This document shows positions 1 through 9,402 of a DNA stretch of 64,000 nucleotides, piece by piece. How positions within the stretch are numbered: position 1 is the stretch's first letter; every line of letters starts with the position of its first letter. A program made the translations under genes and the position numbers. Below the pieces are notes generated by a model. It was not told the origin of the DNA. It saw only the letters and a program-made list of their open reading frames with translations, and did not search any database. This DNA comes from Planotetraspora silvatica. Lineage in GTDB: Bacteria; Actinomycetota; Actinomycetes; Streptosporangiales; Streptosporangiaceae. The DNA lies in assembly GCF_016863315.1 (NCBI RefSeq), contig NZ_BOOQ01000003.1, positions 62,001 through 126,000 on the forward strand. Direction: 5' to 3'.

Positions 1-274
1 CCGCGGCGGCGCGAACGGCGTCCCGCACGGCGGCGAGCACGAGGTCGGCGATCGTCTCGGCGGTCTCCTGCGGGTCGCCCGCGTCGATGGCGTTCGGGCT
101 GATCTCGAGTTCGAGCAGCTCTCCGCTGCCGTTCACGGTCGCGACCACGAGGCCGCCCCCCGCGCTTCCCTCGACCTCCGCATCGCTGAGCTCCTGCTGC
201 GCGGAGACGAGCTGCTGCTGCATCAGCTGAGCCTGCTCCAGCAACTGCTGGAGGTTGACATCCCCTGGGTTCAC
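1..274 (-). CDS. YbaB/EbfC-family nucleoid-associated protein (partial, C-terminus off the left edge)
   Basis: The reverse strand reads from a GTG at 274, preceded by GAGGAG about 8 nt upstream, into a glutamine-rich helix ([15 protein letters not shown]) and then the [20 protein letters not shown] beta strand typical of YbaB/EbfC. These small dimeric DNA-binding proteins coat DNA and are usually encoded beside recR and dnaX. About 91 codons are visible and the frame is still open at base 1, so the last residues lie outside. dnaX lies upstream on the same strand but an opposite-strand regulator gene separates the two. The family assignment is firm; the cellular role is only known in general terms. 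Confidence 0.9.
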   Translation of the reverse strand, partial: MNPGDVNLQQLLEQAQLMQQQLVSAQQELSDAEVEGSAGGGLVVATVNGSGELLELEISPNAIDAGDPQETAETIADLVLAAVRDAVRAAA

Positions 275-524
275 AATCGTGCGCTCCTCAGCGTCCAGCG
301 ACGTGTTCGTCGCGACGAGCCTACGGGGTTCGCGGCTGTTCTGGCACTGGCGCGCCTGCGTGTTCCCCGCAATCGGCAGCACAATCACAAACAACGGTCA
401 AGAGCCGTAGGCGCAGGCAGGAGGACGCAACACTCGTGCCAACCGGGCCTCTCGGCAGCCTCAGCCCACTCGTTCGATGAACGGGAAAAGAGGCATTAAC
501 CGGAAATGACGTAAGGAACCGCAC

Positions 525-616
525 GGATGGGGACCGCGCTACCCCCACAGTCCCCATCCATGCGGAATCCTGGACCGGACGGTTCCCGTCCCCCCTCCAG
601 CGGCAGGGAACCGTCC
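525..616. repeat. Two consecutive inverted repeats in the ybaB / GAF-regulator intergenic region
   Basis: Two potential hairpins lie between the divergent genes. The first pairs GGATGGGGAC (525-534) with GTCCCCATCC (550-559). The second pairs GGACGGTTCCC (577-587) with GGGAACCGTCC (606-616). Both are perfect 10-11 bp arms with 15-18 nt loops. They could be operator dyads or RNA hairpins in the leader of the downstream gene. The rest of 275-796 holds nothing else I can name. Confidence 0.55.
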
Positions 617-796
617 CTTCCATCACGCCTGGTCGTTGCCGTCCGGTGTGACGAGAGAAACGTAACCGGCCTTACGTTGCATACAGGTTGCGATCAATTG
701 GTTACTCCTGGAGATTGGCAAATGCCGTCTCGGATGTTAGGCAGTTGTCGAGAGACGTCCTCTATACGCTTCACCCGACGGACCCGGGGGTGCTGG

Positions 797-2206
797 ATGC
801 CGGACCTGTCAGTCCGTCGGCTACATGAGGCGGCGATGAGGGGAGACCGCACCGGCGACGGTGGGCCACGCAAGGTCATCTGGGAGTCGTGGTGCCGGTC
901 CCTCGACGCCGGCATCGATCCCGAGTGGCATGCCGCCCCGCTGGTCTACGACACCGACGAGATCGACGACGCGCGGGCGAGCCATCCGATGAGCCGGCTC
1001 CTTCCGATGCTCCGCCACACTCTGCTGCAGATCGCCGACGAGGCCGCGCACATCATGGTGATCACCGATGCCGACGGCCGCGTCCTCTGGCGAGAGGGGA
1101 ACCACCAGGTCCGCAAGCGGGCGGACGCGATCGGCCTCGCCGACGGCTTCCAGTGGTCCGAGCAGGTGGTCGGCACCAACGGGATCGGCACGGCCCTGGC
1201 CATGAAGAAGCCGACCCATGTGTACGCGGCCGAGCATCTCGCCCTCGCACTGCACGACTGGTCCTGCGCCGGCGCGCCCGTCGTCGACCCGGACTCGGGC
1301 GGCGTGCTCGGCTGCCTCGACATCACCGGCACCTCACGCGCCCTCCATCCCGCCTCCGTGGCCCTGATCGCCGCGGCGGCCCGGCTGGCGGAGAGCCACC
1401 TCATGTTGTGGATGCGCGAGCACGACGAGCGGCTGCGCGCGCGCCACCACCGCCCGGGCCGTTCCGGCACCCTCGTCACCCTGACCGGCCGGATCATCGC
1501 CGGCGACCGGCGGCTCGGCGCGCGGGTCCGCCTCCCCGACAACGGCGACCGGATGGTGCTGCCGGACGGCCGCGTCGTCCTCCTCGAACCCCTCGGCGAC
1601 GCCTACCGGCTCCACACGCTGGACTCGTTCCCCGTTCCCCGGCTCACGCTGAACCTGCTCGGGGCCGACCACCCGTTCGCCTACCTCGATGGCGTCCGGG
1701 TCCCGTTATCCCTCAGGCACGCGGAGATCCTCACCCTGCTGGCCTCCCACCCGCGCGGACTGACCGCCGAGAGGCTCTCCTTCCTCCTGTACGGCGACGA
1801 CGGCAACCCGGTGACCATCCGCGCCGAGATCCACCGTCTACGGGCCCAGTTGACCCGGACCATCGCCGCCAAGCCGTACCGGCTGACCTGCGAGGTCTCC
1901 GGTGACTTCCTCGCCGTACGGCAGGCACTCGCGGCCGGTGACCTCGCGAGCGTCGCCCGCCACTACCAGGGTCCGCTGCTTCCCCGCTCGGAGGCTCCGG
2001 CCATCCGGCAGATACGCGACGAGTTGGAGGCCAGGGTCCGCACCGGGCTGTTGACGAGGGGCACGATCGACGACCTGTGGTCCTACGCGCAGACCACCAC
2101 CGGACATGACGACGTGGAGGTGCTCGAACGCCTGGTGGCGACGCTGCCGGCGGGGGATGAGCGCCACGCCGCCGCTTCGGTACGGCTCAGCCTCGACGGC
2201 GGATGA
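797..2206 (+). CDS. GAF-domain transcriptional regulator with a C-terminal winged-helix-like region
   Basis: The protein is about 469 residues from the ATG at 797 (MPDLSVRRLHEAA), chosen because related proteins begin with a short helix followed by the VxxSWxRS-type motif, seen here as IWESWCRSL. The frame stays open further upstream, so a longer start is possible. The N-terminal half is a GAF sensor domain with the VVGTNGIGTALA signature found in AcoR-like activators. There is no AAA+ sigma-54 activation domain. Instead the C-terminal part (HAEILTLLASHPRGLTAERL...AEIHRLRAQL) resembles an OmpR/BTAD-type winged helix. By family precedent it is a ligand-responsive DNA-binding regulator. Ligand and targets are unknown. 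Confidence 0.75.
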   Translation: MPDLSVRRLHEAAMRGDRTGDGGPRKVIWESWCRSLDAGIDPEWHAAPLVYDTDEIDDARASHPMSRLLPMLRHTLLQIADEAAHIMVITDADGRVLWREGNHQVRKRADAIGLADGFQWSEQVVGTNGIGTALAMKKPTHVYAAEHLALALHDWSCAGAPVVDPDSGGVLGCLDITGTSRALHPASVALIAAAARLAESHLMLWMREHDERLRARHHRPGRSGTLVTLTGRIIAGDRRLGARVRLPDNGDRMVLPDGRVVLLEPLGDAYRLHTLDSFPVPRLTLNLLGADHPFAYLDGVRVPLSLRHAEILTLLASHPRGLTAERLSFLLYGDDGNPVTIRAEIHRLRAQLTRTIAAKPYRLTCEVSGDFLAVRQALAAGDLASVARHYQGPLLPRSEAPAIRQIRDELEARVRTGLLTRGTIDDLWSYAQTTTGHDDVEVLERLVATLPAGDERHAAASVRLSLDGG

Positions 2207-2215
2207 CCTCTGCCC

Positions 2216-4672
2216 TCAGGAGTGGTCGATCTCCTCGATGATCCGGCCGCCGAGCTCACGCTGGATGAGCGCCATGCCGCTGAGCTCGTTCGCCTCGGTG
2301 TCGGCGTCGTTCAGCGGATCGACGTCGTCGGCGTCCGACGCGGGCGACGCGCTTTTACGGCCCGGCACCGACTCGGGCCATGCCTGGCGCGGTCCCGCCT
2401 GGGCGGCGGCTCTGGCAGCCGATTTCGCGGCGGCCAGGCCGGGGCTCGACACCGGCCCGCTCCGCGCGCCGGCCATGGCCATTCCCGGGCTTTCGTCGTC
2501 GTCCGACGGCTCGTCCGGCCAGGACTCGTCGGTCACACCGGCCGTTCCCGAGGCGACCGGGCCACGCGCGACCGGGCTCGCCGTCCCGTTCCGGGTGGCC
2601 TGCGGGCGCCGTGCCGTACCGGAACCGTTGCGCGCGGCGCCGTTCTGCGCTGAACCATTCTGGCCCGAGGTGTTCTGGGGAGCGCTGGTCTGGGCGCCGT
2701 CGTCCCCGCCCGCGCCGTTCTGCACCGCTCCGGTATCGGCGGGGACCGGGTCCTCGCCTCCGGCCGTCTGCGAGCCCGGACCCGGCGACCCGGCGGAGGA
2801 CCGCGCCTCCGGGCCCTGGCCTCCTGCCGTCCCCGCGCCGCCGTCCACCGGCGATCCGGGCGAGGGAGACGTGCCCGGCCCGGGGCCGTGACCGTTGGGG
2901 CCGCCGGAACCGCCCGCGGGGCCGCTCCCTCCGGACGGGCCGGCGGGACCCCGGGAGCCCATACCGCCGCCGCCGGGACCGGATCCGCCGACGACCACGT
3001 CGACCCGCCAGTTGCCGCCGAGCACGTCGCCGAGCGCCGCGGCCACCACCTCGTCGCGCTTGCCCTTGAGGAACCCCTGCACGTCACCCGGCTTCTCGAA
3101 GCCCACGGTGACGACGTTGCCCTCGACGCCCAGCAACCGGCCCTGGGCGTTCAGGATCATCCAAGCGACGCGCTGCCTGTTCTTGATCGCTTCCAGAACC
3201 CGCGGCCATGCCTGCTGCACCGGCCCCGCCGTACCCCCGGCGGAATCGTGCCCCACAGGGGCGGCTTCGGGCGTCGCGGCCTGTGTGGACGGCCCCGCGG
3301 GTGCGGGCCAGTCGGTGTCCTGAGCGGCGACGGCCGTACCGGGTTCAGCGGCGGGGCCTGCCGCCGGGACCGGCGCGGCGGGAGCGGACGGCTCGGGCCT
3401 GGAGGCCGACGTAACCGGTGCGGCCTGTGGTTGCGAATGAGCCTGAACGGGCACCTGCACCGCCGGCGACACAGGCGGCGGCACGGGGACCGGCGCCGCG
3501 TACGCGGCCGCGGGCACCCCACCGCGCTCAAGACGTTCGAGGCGTGCCAACACCGCGGCCTCGCCCTGGTCGACGGCGGGCAACAGGACGCGGGCGCACA
3601 TCAACTCGAGGAGCAATCGGGGGGACGTCGCCCCACGCATCTCGGTCAGCCCCGCGTTGAAGACCTCGGCGGCCCGGGTGAGCTCGGCGGGCCCCATGGA
3701 GGCGGCCTGCGCCTGCAGGCTCGCCAGTTCGTCGGCGGGCCGGTCGAGGAGGCCGTTGCCCGCGGCCTCGGGGACGTTCGCGAGGATCACCAGGTCGCGG
3801 AAGCGCTCCAGCAGGTCCATGGCGAAGCGGCGAGGGTCGTGCCCCCCCTCGATGACGCGGTTCAGCGACTGGAAGACCTGCGCGCCGTCGTGCTTGGCGA
3901 AGGCGCCGATCACCTCGTCGAGCAGGCCACCGTCGGTGTAGCCGAGCAGGGAGACCGCGCGCTGGTAGGTGATGCCGCCCTCGTCGGCCCCCGCCAGCAG
4001 CTGGTCGAGGATCGAAAGGGAGTCTCTGGCCGAGCCCGCGCCGGCGCGGACCACCAGCGGCAGCGCGGCCGGTTCGTACGGCACCGCCTCCGACTCGAGG
4101 ATCTCCTCCATGAGCTGCCGGAGCGTGGTCGGCGGCATGAGCCGGAAGGGGTAGTGGTGAGTGCGGGACTTGATCGTCCCGATGACCTTCTCCGGCTCGG
4201 TGGTCGCGAAGACGAACTTCAGATGCGGCGGAGGCTCCTCGACGAGCTTGAGAAGCGCGTTGAAGCCCTCACGGGTGACCATGTGGGCCTCGTCGATGAT
4301 GTAGATCTTGAAGCGCGCGGCGACCGGGGCGAAGAAGGCCCGCTCACGAAGGTCACGGGCGTCGTCCACACCACCGTGGGAAGCGGCGTCGATCTCGATG
4401 ACGTCGAGGTGGCCGGGCCCGGTGGGCGCCAGGGCGACGCAGGAGTCGCACTCGCCACAGGGATCAGGCGTGGGGCCCTTCTCGCAGTTCAGGGATCGGG
4501 CGAGGATGCGGGCGCTGGAGGTCTTGCCGCAACCGCGGGGACCGCTGAAGAGGTAGGCGTGGTTGATCCGGCCGCTGCGAAGCGCCTGGCGCAGCGGTTC
4601 TGTTACGTGTTCCTGCCCCTTGACCTCGGCGAACGTCCCGGGCCTGTACTTGCGGTACAGCGCAAGGCTCAT
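2216..4672 (-). CDS. dnaX: DNA polymerase III subunits gamma and tau
   Basis: This is the clamp-loader ATPase that opens the sliding clamp at primed sites. The start is the ATG at 4672 (MSLALYRKYRP), with GAGGAG just upstream; an in-frame ATG seven codons earlier lacks support. Walker A GPRGCGKT is at residues 44-51, the zinc-binding cysteines are at 63, 72, 75 and 78, and Walker B IIDEAH is at 125-130. Sensor motif FATTEPEKV and the arginine-finger segment SRTHHYPF follow. The protein is about 818 residues; roughly the last half is a proline/alanine/glycine-rich tail as is common for actinobacterial tau, with a short conserved C-terminus. No clear slippery heptamer for programmed frameshifting was noticed. 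The SRP RNA gene lies immediately upstream. Confidence 0.96.
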   Translation of the reverse strand: MSLALYRKYRPGTFAEVKGQEHVTEPLRQALRSGRINHAYLFSGPRGCGKTSSARILARSLNCEKGPTPDPCGECDSCVALAPTGPGHLDVIEIDAASHGGVDDARDLRERAFFAPVAARFKIYIIDEAHMVTREGFNALLKLVEEPPPHLKFVFATTEPEKVIGTIKSRTHHYPFRLMPPTTLRQLMEEILESEAVPYEPAALPLVVRAGAGSARDSLSILDQLLAGADEGGITYQRAVSLLGYTDGGLLDEVIGAFAKHDGAQVFQSLNRVIEGGHDPRRFAMDLLERFRDLVILANVPEAAGNGLLDRPADELASLQAQAASMGPAELTRAAEVFNAGLTEMRGATSPRLLLELMCARVLLPAVDQGEAAVLARLERLERGGVPAAAYAAPVPVPPPVSPAVQVPVQAHSQPQAAPVTSASRPEPSAPAAPVPAAGPAAEPGTAVAAQDTDWPAPAGPSTQAATPEAAPVGHDSAGGTAGPVQQAWPRVLEAIKNRQRVAWMILNAQGRLLGVEGNVVTVGFEKPGDVQGFLKGKRDEVVAAALGDVLGGNWRVDVVVGGSGPGGGGMGSRGPAGPSGGSGPAGGSGGPNGHGPGPGTSPSPGSPVDGGAGTAGGQGPEARSSAGSPGPGSQTAGGEDPVPADTGAVQNGAGGDDGAQTSAPQNTSGQNGSAQNGAARNGSGTARRPQATRNGTASPVARGPVASGTAGVTDESWPDEPSDDDESPGMAMAGARSGPVSSPGLAAAKSAARAAAQAGPRQAWPESVPGRKSASPASDADDVDPLNDADTEANELSGMALIQRELGGRIIEEIDHS

Positions 4673-4721
4673 GCCGTCTCCTCGGGGGTTCAACCCGGCG
4701 GGCGGTCCCGCTAACTGAAAA

Positions 4722-4812
4722 GAACCCCTCGCGCACCCGCCAGAGCCCGCTTATCCTTGCTGCCTTCCGGCCCTGGGGAGGTTCACAGGATGACGCCGCG
4801 CGAGGGGTCCGT
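4722..4812 (-). ncRNA. ffs: Bacterial small signal recognition particle RNA (4.5S type)
   Basis: On the reverse strand the apical loop reads GGCCGGAAGGCAGCAAGG with the following ATAAG, the invariant Ffh-binding tip of SRP RNA. The ends pair (GACCCCTCGCGC with GCGCGAGGGGTT), closing a single long hairpin of about 90 nt with no Alu domain. It would bind Ffh and target nascent membrane proteins to the translocon. Its position directly upstream of dnaX is common in bacteria. Ends are estimated from the terminal stem. Confidence 0.93.
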
Positions 4813-4907
4813 GGCACAGTCTAACCACTCCGGGCGGGTGCGCAGGCCGTGAAAACCCGCGAAAACCAGGGTCACTACATGGCCGAACGTCCGCTAAGCT
4901 GTTCGGC

Positions 4908-4993
4908 GGAGGATTCGCCTAGTTGGCCTAGGGCGCACGCTTGGAAAGCGTGTTGGGGGCAACCCCTCAGGAGTTCGAATCTCCTATCCTCCG
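4908..4993 (+). tRNA. tRNA-Ser (anticodon GGA)
   Basis: The acceptor stem GGAGGAT (4908-4914) pairs with ATCCTCC (4986-4992), with discriminator G at 4993. The anticodon loop CTTGGAAAG places GGA at 4943-4945. The long variable arm (TGTTGGGGGCAACCCCTC) is characteristic of class II serine tRNAs, and the T loop GGAGTTCGAATCTCC is canonical. No CCA is encoded after the discriminator. Confidence 0.97.
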
Positions 4994-5011
4994 CGCCTGG
5001 TTGAGGCAGAA

Positions 5012-5051
5012 CGAAGAGGGGCCGACCCCATCCAAGTCGGCCCCTCTTCGC
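5012..5051 (+). terminator. Terminator hairpin after tRNA-Ser(GGA)
   Basis: CGAAGAGGGGCCGAC (from about 5012) pairs with GTCGGCCCCTCTTCG (ending about 5050), a 15-bp near-perfect GC-rich stem with an 11-nt loop. There is no long T tract, which is usual in actinobacteria. Confidence 0.8.
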
Positions 5052-5364
5052 TGTCTCCGTCCTCATCGTGTGCTCAATCCCTGCTCCCGGCGTGTCCCAC
5101 GACAGGGAGGTCCACGTGACCCCCTCTAGGCGGGCGAGTCGGCCGGCCCGGCAAGGGTGAGGAGCCCTCGGGTCAGTACCTGAGGGTGGGTCACCATCGC
5201 CAGGCGCCCGACTCCCTTCAGCATGATCACCCGCATCCTGCGCTGGGCGCCGCATTAATTGCAATATGTCCGGTCATCGACGCGCCTGGTAGGGCAGGCA
5301 CTACCCCGGATGTGGGTGCGCGCAGGCTGGGGGCGTGATCGTCACCGTCCCTAACGTCGGGGTC
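5052..5364. other. Intergenic stretch before the lipase gene
   Basis: About 310 bases between the tRNA terminator and the secreted lipase. A locally AT-rich patch (TTAATTGCAATATG, near 5254-5268) is a plausible promoter area for the lipase. I see no open frame or structured RNA that I can defend. Confidence 0.4.
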
Positions 5365-6621
5365 ATGCGATCACACCTTCCCTTCACCCGCCGTCTGCTT
5401 GCTCTGGCATGTGCCACCAGCGTCCTCACGGTCCCCGCCGCGACGGTCGCCATGGCCGCCACCTCCCCCGCCGCCTCACGTCCGCACGCTGTCGCGGCCG
5501 GACCCGATCGTGGCGAGGTGCTGACGGCCACCAAAGTGGAGCGTCTTTCGGGCAAGCAGGTGACGGCCTATCTTCGCAAGACCGGATTTCCCGCCCCCAA
5601 GTCCGTCGGCGGCGTCGATCTCTACACCCTCGTGTACGGCACCGTCACGGTGGACGGGAAACCGACGACGGCCAGCGGCGTGGTGGCCCTCCCGCAGAAG
5701 CGGCGGCGCGACATCCAGACAGTGATCTACGAACACGGCACCATGCCCACCCGGAAGGACGCACCGTCCATGGAGAGCGACGGCGACGGCCGGGCGATAC
5801 CGATCTCCTTCGCCTCAGCGGGCTTCGCGGGGGTCGCCCCCGACTACCTCGGCCTGGGAAGTGGCCCCGGATTCCATCCCTACATGCACGCGGAGTCCGA
5901 GGCGACGGCGTCCGTCGACCTTCTGCGTGCGGCTCGCACGTTGGCGGCCCGCCACGGGCAGACGTTGAACGGCCAGGTCCTGGCCACCGGGTTCTCCCAG
6001 GGCGGCCAGGCGGCCATGGCCCTCGGCCGCGCGCTGCAACGTGGCGCCGACGCCCACCTGCGGCTGACCGCGCTCGCACCGATCAGCGGCCCCTACGACG
6101 TGGAGGGCGCCGAACTTCCCGCCGCGCTCTCCGGCGACCTGGACCCGCTCAGCTCGACGTTCTACCTCGCCTACTGGATCGTCTCGATGAACCGCGTCTA
6201 CCCCTTCTACGACACCCCTGACCAGGTGTTCCGCGCGCCGTACGACACGACGATGGAGAAGCTGTTCGACGGTGACCACGCGTTCGAGGACATCGCGGCC
6301 GGGCTGCCGCAGAACCCGCGGGAACTGCTCACCGACGGGTTCGTCCGACGGCTCGAGCACCCCACCGGAGCCCTGCTCAAGGCCATGCGCGCCAACGACA
6401 CCACCTGCACCGACTGGAGTCCCCGCGTGCCGGTACGCCTCTACGGGGCCAAGGGGGATGGGGACGTCGCCTTCGCCAACGCCGAGCACTGCCTGCGAGA
6501 CCTGCGCGCCCGGGGCGCCGACGTGTCACTGACCGATGTGGGCGACGTCGACCACAACACCTCCGCCTACCGCTCCATGCCCTTGGTGCTGCGCTGGTTC
6601 CAGCAGATCCAGAAGCATTGA
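5365..6621 (+). CDS. Secreted lipase / alpha-beta hydrolase
   Basis: The start is the ATG at 5365 (MRSHLPFTRRLLALACATS), which begins directly with a twin-arginine-free Sec-type signal peptide ending near AMAA; a GTG at 5335 would add ten residues. The nucleophile elbow GFSQG places the catalytic serine at residue 211. Asp365 or Asp367 (GDGDV) and His397 (DVDHN) complete a plausible triad in the order expected for the LIP-type secretory lipases. HGT near residue 125 is a typical oxyanion-hole element. It would act outside the cell on esters or triacylglycerols. The gene is monocistronic and converges on the mannosyltransferase gene. Exact substrate is unknown. Confidence 0.85.
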   Translation: MRSHLPFTRRLLALACATSVLTVPAATVAMAATSPAASRPHAVAAGPDRGEVLTATKVERLSGKQVTAYLRKTGFPAPKSVGGVDLYTLVYGTVTVDGKPTTASGVVALPQKRRRDIQTVIYEHGTMPTRKDAPSMESDGDGRAIPISFASAGFAGVAPDYLGLGSGPGFHPYMHAESEATASVDLLRAARTLAARHGQTLNGQVLATGFSQGGQAAMALGRALQRGADAHLRLTALAPISGPYDVEGAELPAALSGDLDPLSSTFYLAYWIVSMNRVYPFYDTPDQVFRAPYDTTMEKLFDGDHAFEDIAAGLPQNPRELLTDGFVRRLEHPTGALLKAMRANDTTCTDWSPRVPVRLYGAKGDGDVAFANAEHCLRDLRARGADVSLTDVGDVDHNTSAYRSMPLVLRWFQQIQKH

Positions 6622-6642
6622 ACGAGAAGACGAAGCGGCCGG

Positions 6643-8232
6643 TCAGACCCAGCTGCGCGGAATCATGCGCCACAACCAGTCCTGATAGGAGATGGTCGTC
6701 GCGGTGAGGACGGGTGACAACCACCAGAAGTTCATCAGGGCGAGCAGGGCGAACGCGCCCACCACCGAGGTGCCGCCGACCCGGCGCCTCGCGGACGCCC
6801 CCACGGGCCCGATGATCAGCCCTGCCACCAGCACGAGCGCCAGGATCATGAACGGCGCCATCGGGAGTGCGTAGAACAGGAACATGGTCCGATGGTCGGC
6901 CAGCGCGAAGTAGAACCACGGCGCCCACCCGGCCAGATAGGCGCCGAGGACGGCTCCCGCCCGCCAGTCGCGCGTGCTGAAGTACCACGCGACCAGCGCG
7001 ATCAGCGCCGCCACGGCCCCGAACCAGATCACGGGGGTGCCGGTCGCCAGCACGGCCGACGAGCAGGTGTCCGCGCCGCAACCCCCGGTCGGCGTCTGGT
7101 AGTAGAACGACACCGGTCTGAGCAGCAAGGGCCACTGCCAGGGGGACGACTGGTAGTCGTGGTGGGTGGTCAGCCCCTCATGGAAGCCGAGCACCTGGTC
7201 CTGATAGCCCATCCAGGACCGGAACGAGTCGAAGACGAAGAAGGCCCATCCGTTCGAGGTCGCCTGCTCCCAATTGCGGCCCCAGCCCTTGTCCGTGGCG
7301 AACCACCCGGCGGACGAGGAGATCCACGTCACCACAGGCACGACGGCCGTCCAGGCGATGCCGAGTGGCCAGTCCAGACGCCATGCCGTCCGATAGGGCT
7401 GCGGCAGGCCGATCGCCCGGCGGGCCCCCGCGTCCCACAGCAGCGTCATGATCACGAAGGCCAGGATGAAGAACGCACCCGTCCACTTGGTGGCCAGCGC
7501 GGCCCCCAGGCAGAGTCCGGCGGCGAGACGCCACGGCCGTAGCCCCAGCCGGGGGCCGGGCGCGGTCACCGCCGAGCTCTGGTACCAGTCGACGAGCCGT
7601 TCCCTGCTGCGGTCCCGGTCGACCACCAGGCAGGCGAACCCGGCGAGCACCCAGAACATCAGGAAGACGTCGAGCAGCGCCGTACGGGACAACACGAAGT
7701 GCAGGCCGTCCAGCGCCAGCAGGAAGCCGGCGAGACAGCCGAGCATGGTCGAGCGCGTGAGACGGCGGGCCACCCTGGCCAGGACGAACAGTGAGAGGGT
7801 CCCCACGAGGGCGGCCATGAACCGCCAGCCGAACGGCGTGAGACCGAACAGCCACTCGCCGAGGCCGATCATCCACTTGCCGAGCGAGGGATGCGCGACG
7901 AAGGCCCCGCACTGTTCCGGGGTGGGGCAGGTCTTGAAGATCTGCGTGCTCCCTCGGAGCATCAGGGCGTCTGCCCCGTCGACGAACTGCCGCTCGACGC
8001 CATAGGTGATAGTGGAGAAGGCGTCCTTGGCGTAGTAGGTCTCGTCGAACACGACCGCATGCGGAGTGCCGAGACGGTTGAACCGGAGTATTCCTCCGAA
8101 GACCGCGACGATCAGCGGGCCGAGCCATCCCCACAGGGGGCTCCCCGGCATCGGCGGCACCAATCGGTCCCTGACCGACACCGGCGCACTCCCGCCGAGT
8201 TCCCCGACTGCCCGATCGGACGTCTGCGCCAC
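6643..8232 (-). CDS. Polyprenol-phosphate-mannose-dependent protein O-mannosyltransferase (PMT family, GT39)
   Basis: A multi-spanning membrane protein of about 529 residues. The first external loop carries the Asp-Glu pair (AVVFDETYYAKDA, residues 63-64 from the GTG at 8232) that is essential in PMT enzymes. Actinobacterial PMTs transfer mannose from polyprenyl-phosphate mannose to secreted proteins as they cross the membrane. The C-terminal half has the expected series of membrane helices. The start is uncertain: TTG at 8250, GTG at 8232 and GTG at 8181 are all in frame, and the last has the best ribosome site (GGGAG, 7-nt spacing). A degenerate donor-synthase remnant lies 3.5 kb away in the 10-12 kb island. 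Confidence 0.88.
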   Translation of the reverse strand: MAQTSDRAVGELGGSAPVSVRDRLVPPMPGSPLWGWLGPLIVAVFGGILRFNRLGTPHAVVFDETYYAKDAFSTITYGVERQFVDGADALMLRGSTQIFKTCPTPEQCGAFVAHPSLGKWMIGLGEWLFGLTPFGWRFMAALVGTLSLFVLARVARRLTRSTMLGCLAGFLLALDGLHFVLSRTALLDVFLMFWVLAGFACLVVDRDRSRERLVDWYQSSAVTAPGPRLGLRPWRLAAGLCLGAALATKWTGAFFILAFVIMTLLWDAGARRAIGLPQPYRTAWRLDWPLGIAWTAVVPVVTWISSSAGWFATDKGWGRNWEQATSNGWAFFVFDSFRSWMGYQDQVLGFHEGLTTHHDYQSSPWQWPLLLRPVSFYYQTPTGGCGADTCSSAVLATGTPVIWFGAVAALIALVAWYFSTRDWRAGAVLGAYLAGWAPWFYFALADHRTMFLFYALPMAPFMILALVLVAGLIIGPVGASARRRVGGTSVVGAFALLALMNFWWLSPVLTATTISYQDWLWRMIPRSWV

Positions 8233-8474
8233 ACCGGCATAGTGCCACAAACCCCTATAAAAATGGCCAATAATATGAGCGATCCGCCGCAGGTAATGGC
8301 GTTCGCCGTTGGCCTGCTACTTCATCCTGAGCGGTCCGATGGCGCATGTCGTGCCGCCGTCGCCACGGCCGCCCGGATTCCGATCGGTGAATGGTCTTCC
8401 ATATCGAGGGCAGAACGCGCGGAGCGACAACATCTACCGCGCGATCAGCGCGCCCACATTTGGGAGCGTCACAG

Positions 8475-9338
8475 ATGGATTTCGACGACGATGCGCGACT
8501 CGACGCGTCGCAGGTGGAAGACGTCGGCGGGCGAGGCCGCGGTATGCCGCGCGGTGGGATCGCGATCGGCGGCGGAGCCGCCGGCATCATCGCGCTCATC
8601 CTGGCCCTCATCTTCGGCTTGAATCCCGGCGACATCACCGGCGGAGCCGAGCAGCCCACCGGGCTTCAGCCGGGTTCGGATCTGAGCCAGCAATGCCGCA
8701 CCGGGGCCGACGCCGACCAGTCAGAAAAGTGCAGGGTCGTCGGGGTGGTCAACAGCATCCAGGACTACTGGGGGGGAAAGATCCAGGGCTACACCCCCGC
8801 CAAGACGGTCCTGTTCTCGGGCGGCGTGCAGACCGGGTGCGGCGCCGCCGACTCCTCGGTCGGCCCGTTCTACTGCCCCGCAGACCAGAAGGTCTATCTG
8901 GATCTCAACTTCTTCAACGACCTCCGGACGCGTTTCGGCGCCGAGGGAGGGCCGTTCGCCCAGGCTTACGTCATCGCCCACGAGTACGGCCACCATGTGC
9001 AGGACCTGCTCGGCACCATGAACCGGGTCGGCCAGGGCCGGGGCGCGGAGGGCGCGTCCGTGCGACTGGAGTTGCAGGCGGACTGCTACGCGGGCATCTG
9101 GGCCCGCAACGCCGTGAGCACCGGTTTCTACGCCAAGCCGTTCACCGATGCCGATATCCGTGAGGCCCTCGACGCGGCGTCGGCGGTCGGCGACGACCGC
9201 ATCCAGGAGCAGACGAGCGGGCGCATCGACCAAGACGCCTTCACGCACGGGACCTCGGCCCAGCGGACCAAGTGGTTCACCAACGGCTACAAGTCAGGCG
9301 ACCCCGCGCGCTGCGACACCTTCTCCGGAGGCATCTGA
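8475..9338 (+). CDS. YpfJ-type neutral zinc metallopeptidase, membrane anchored
   Basis: About 287 residues from the ATG at 8475, which has GGGAG 9 nt upstream. A charged N-terminus (MDFDDDARLDASQVEDVGG) is followed by one glycine/isoleucine-rich membrane helix at about residues 28-49. The extracytoplasmic domain carries HEYGHH at 169-174, the zincin motif, with the Gln-Ala-Asp-Cys segment (LELQADCYAG) supplying the downstream zinc ligand region. Several cysteines suggest disulfides. This matches the putative neutral zinc metallopeptidase (YpfJ) family. Substrate is unknown in the family. Confidence 0.9.
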   Translation: MDFDDDARLDASQVEDVGGRGRGMPRGGIAIGGGAAGIIALILALIFGLNPGDITGGAEQPTGLQPGSDLSQQCRTGADADQSEKCRVVGVVNSIQDYWGGKIQGYTPAKTVLFSGGVQTGCGAADSSVGPFYCPADQKVYLDLNFFNDLRTRFGAEGGPFAQAYVIAHEYGHHVQDLLGTMNRVGQGRGAEGASVRLELQADCYAGIWARNAVSTGFYAKPFTDADIREALDAASAVGDDRIQEQTSGRIDQDAFTHGTSAQRTKWFTNGYKSGDPARCDTFSGGI

Positions 9339-9402
9339 TGCACCGTGCCGAAGAAACGGGCCCGGAGGAAATCGACGTCATTCCTCTCTTAAACTACGTA
9401 CC

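Noticed and set aside
2888-4714. 608-codon plus-strand frame opposite dnaX
   Set aside because: Composition is that of a complementary frame of dnaX, with no domain; dnaX itself has all motifs.
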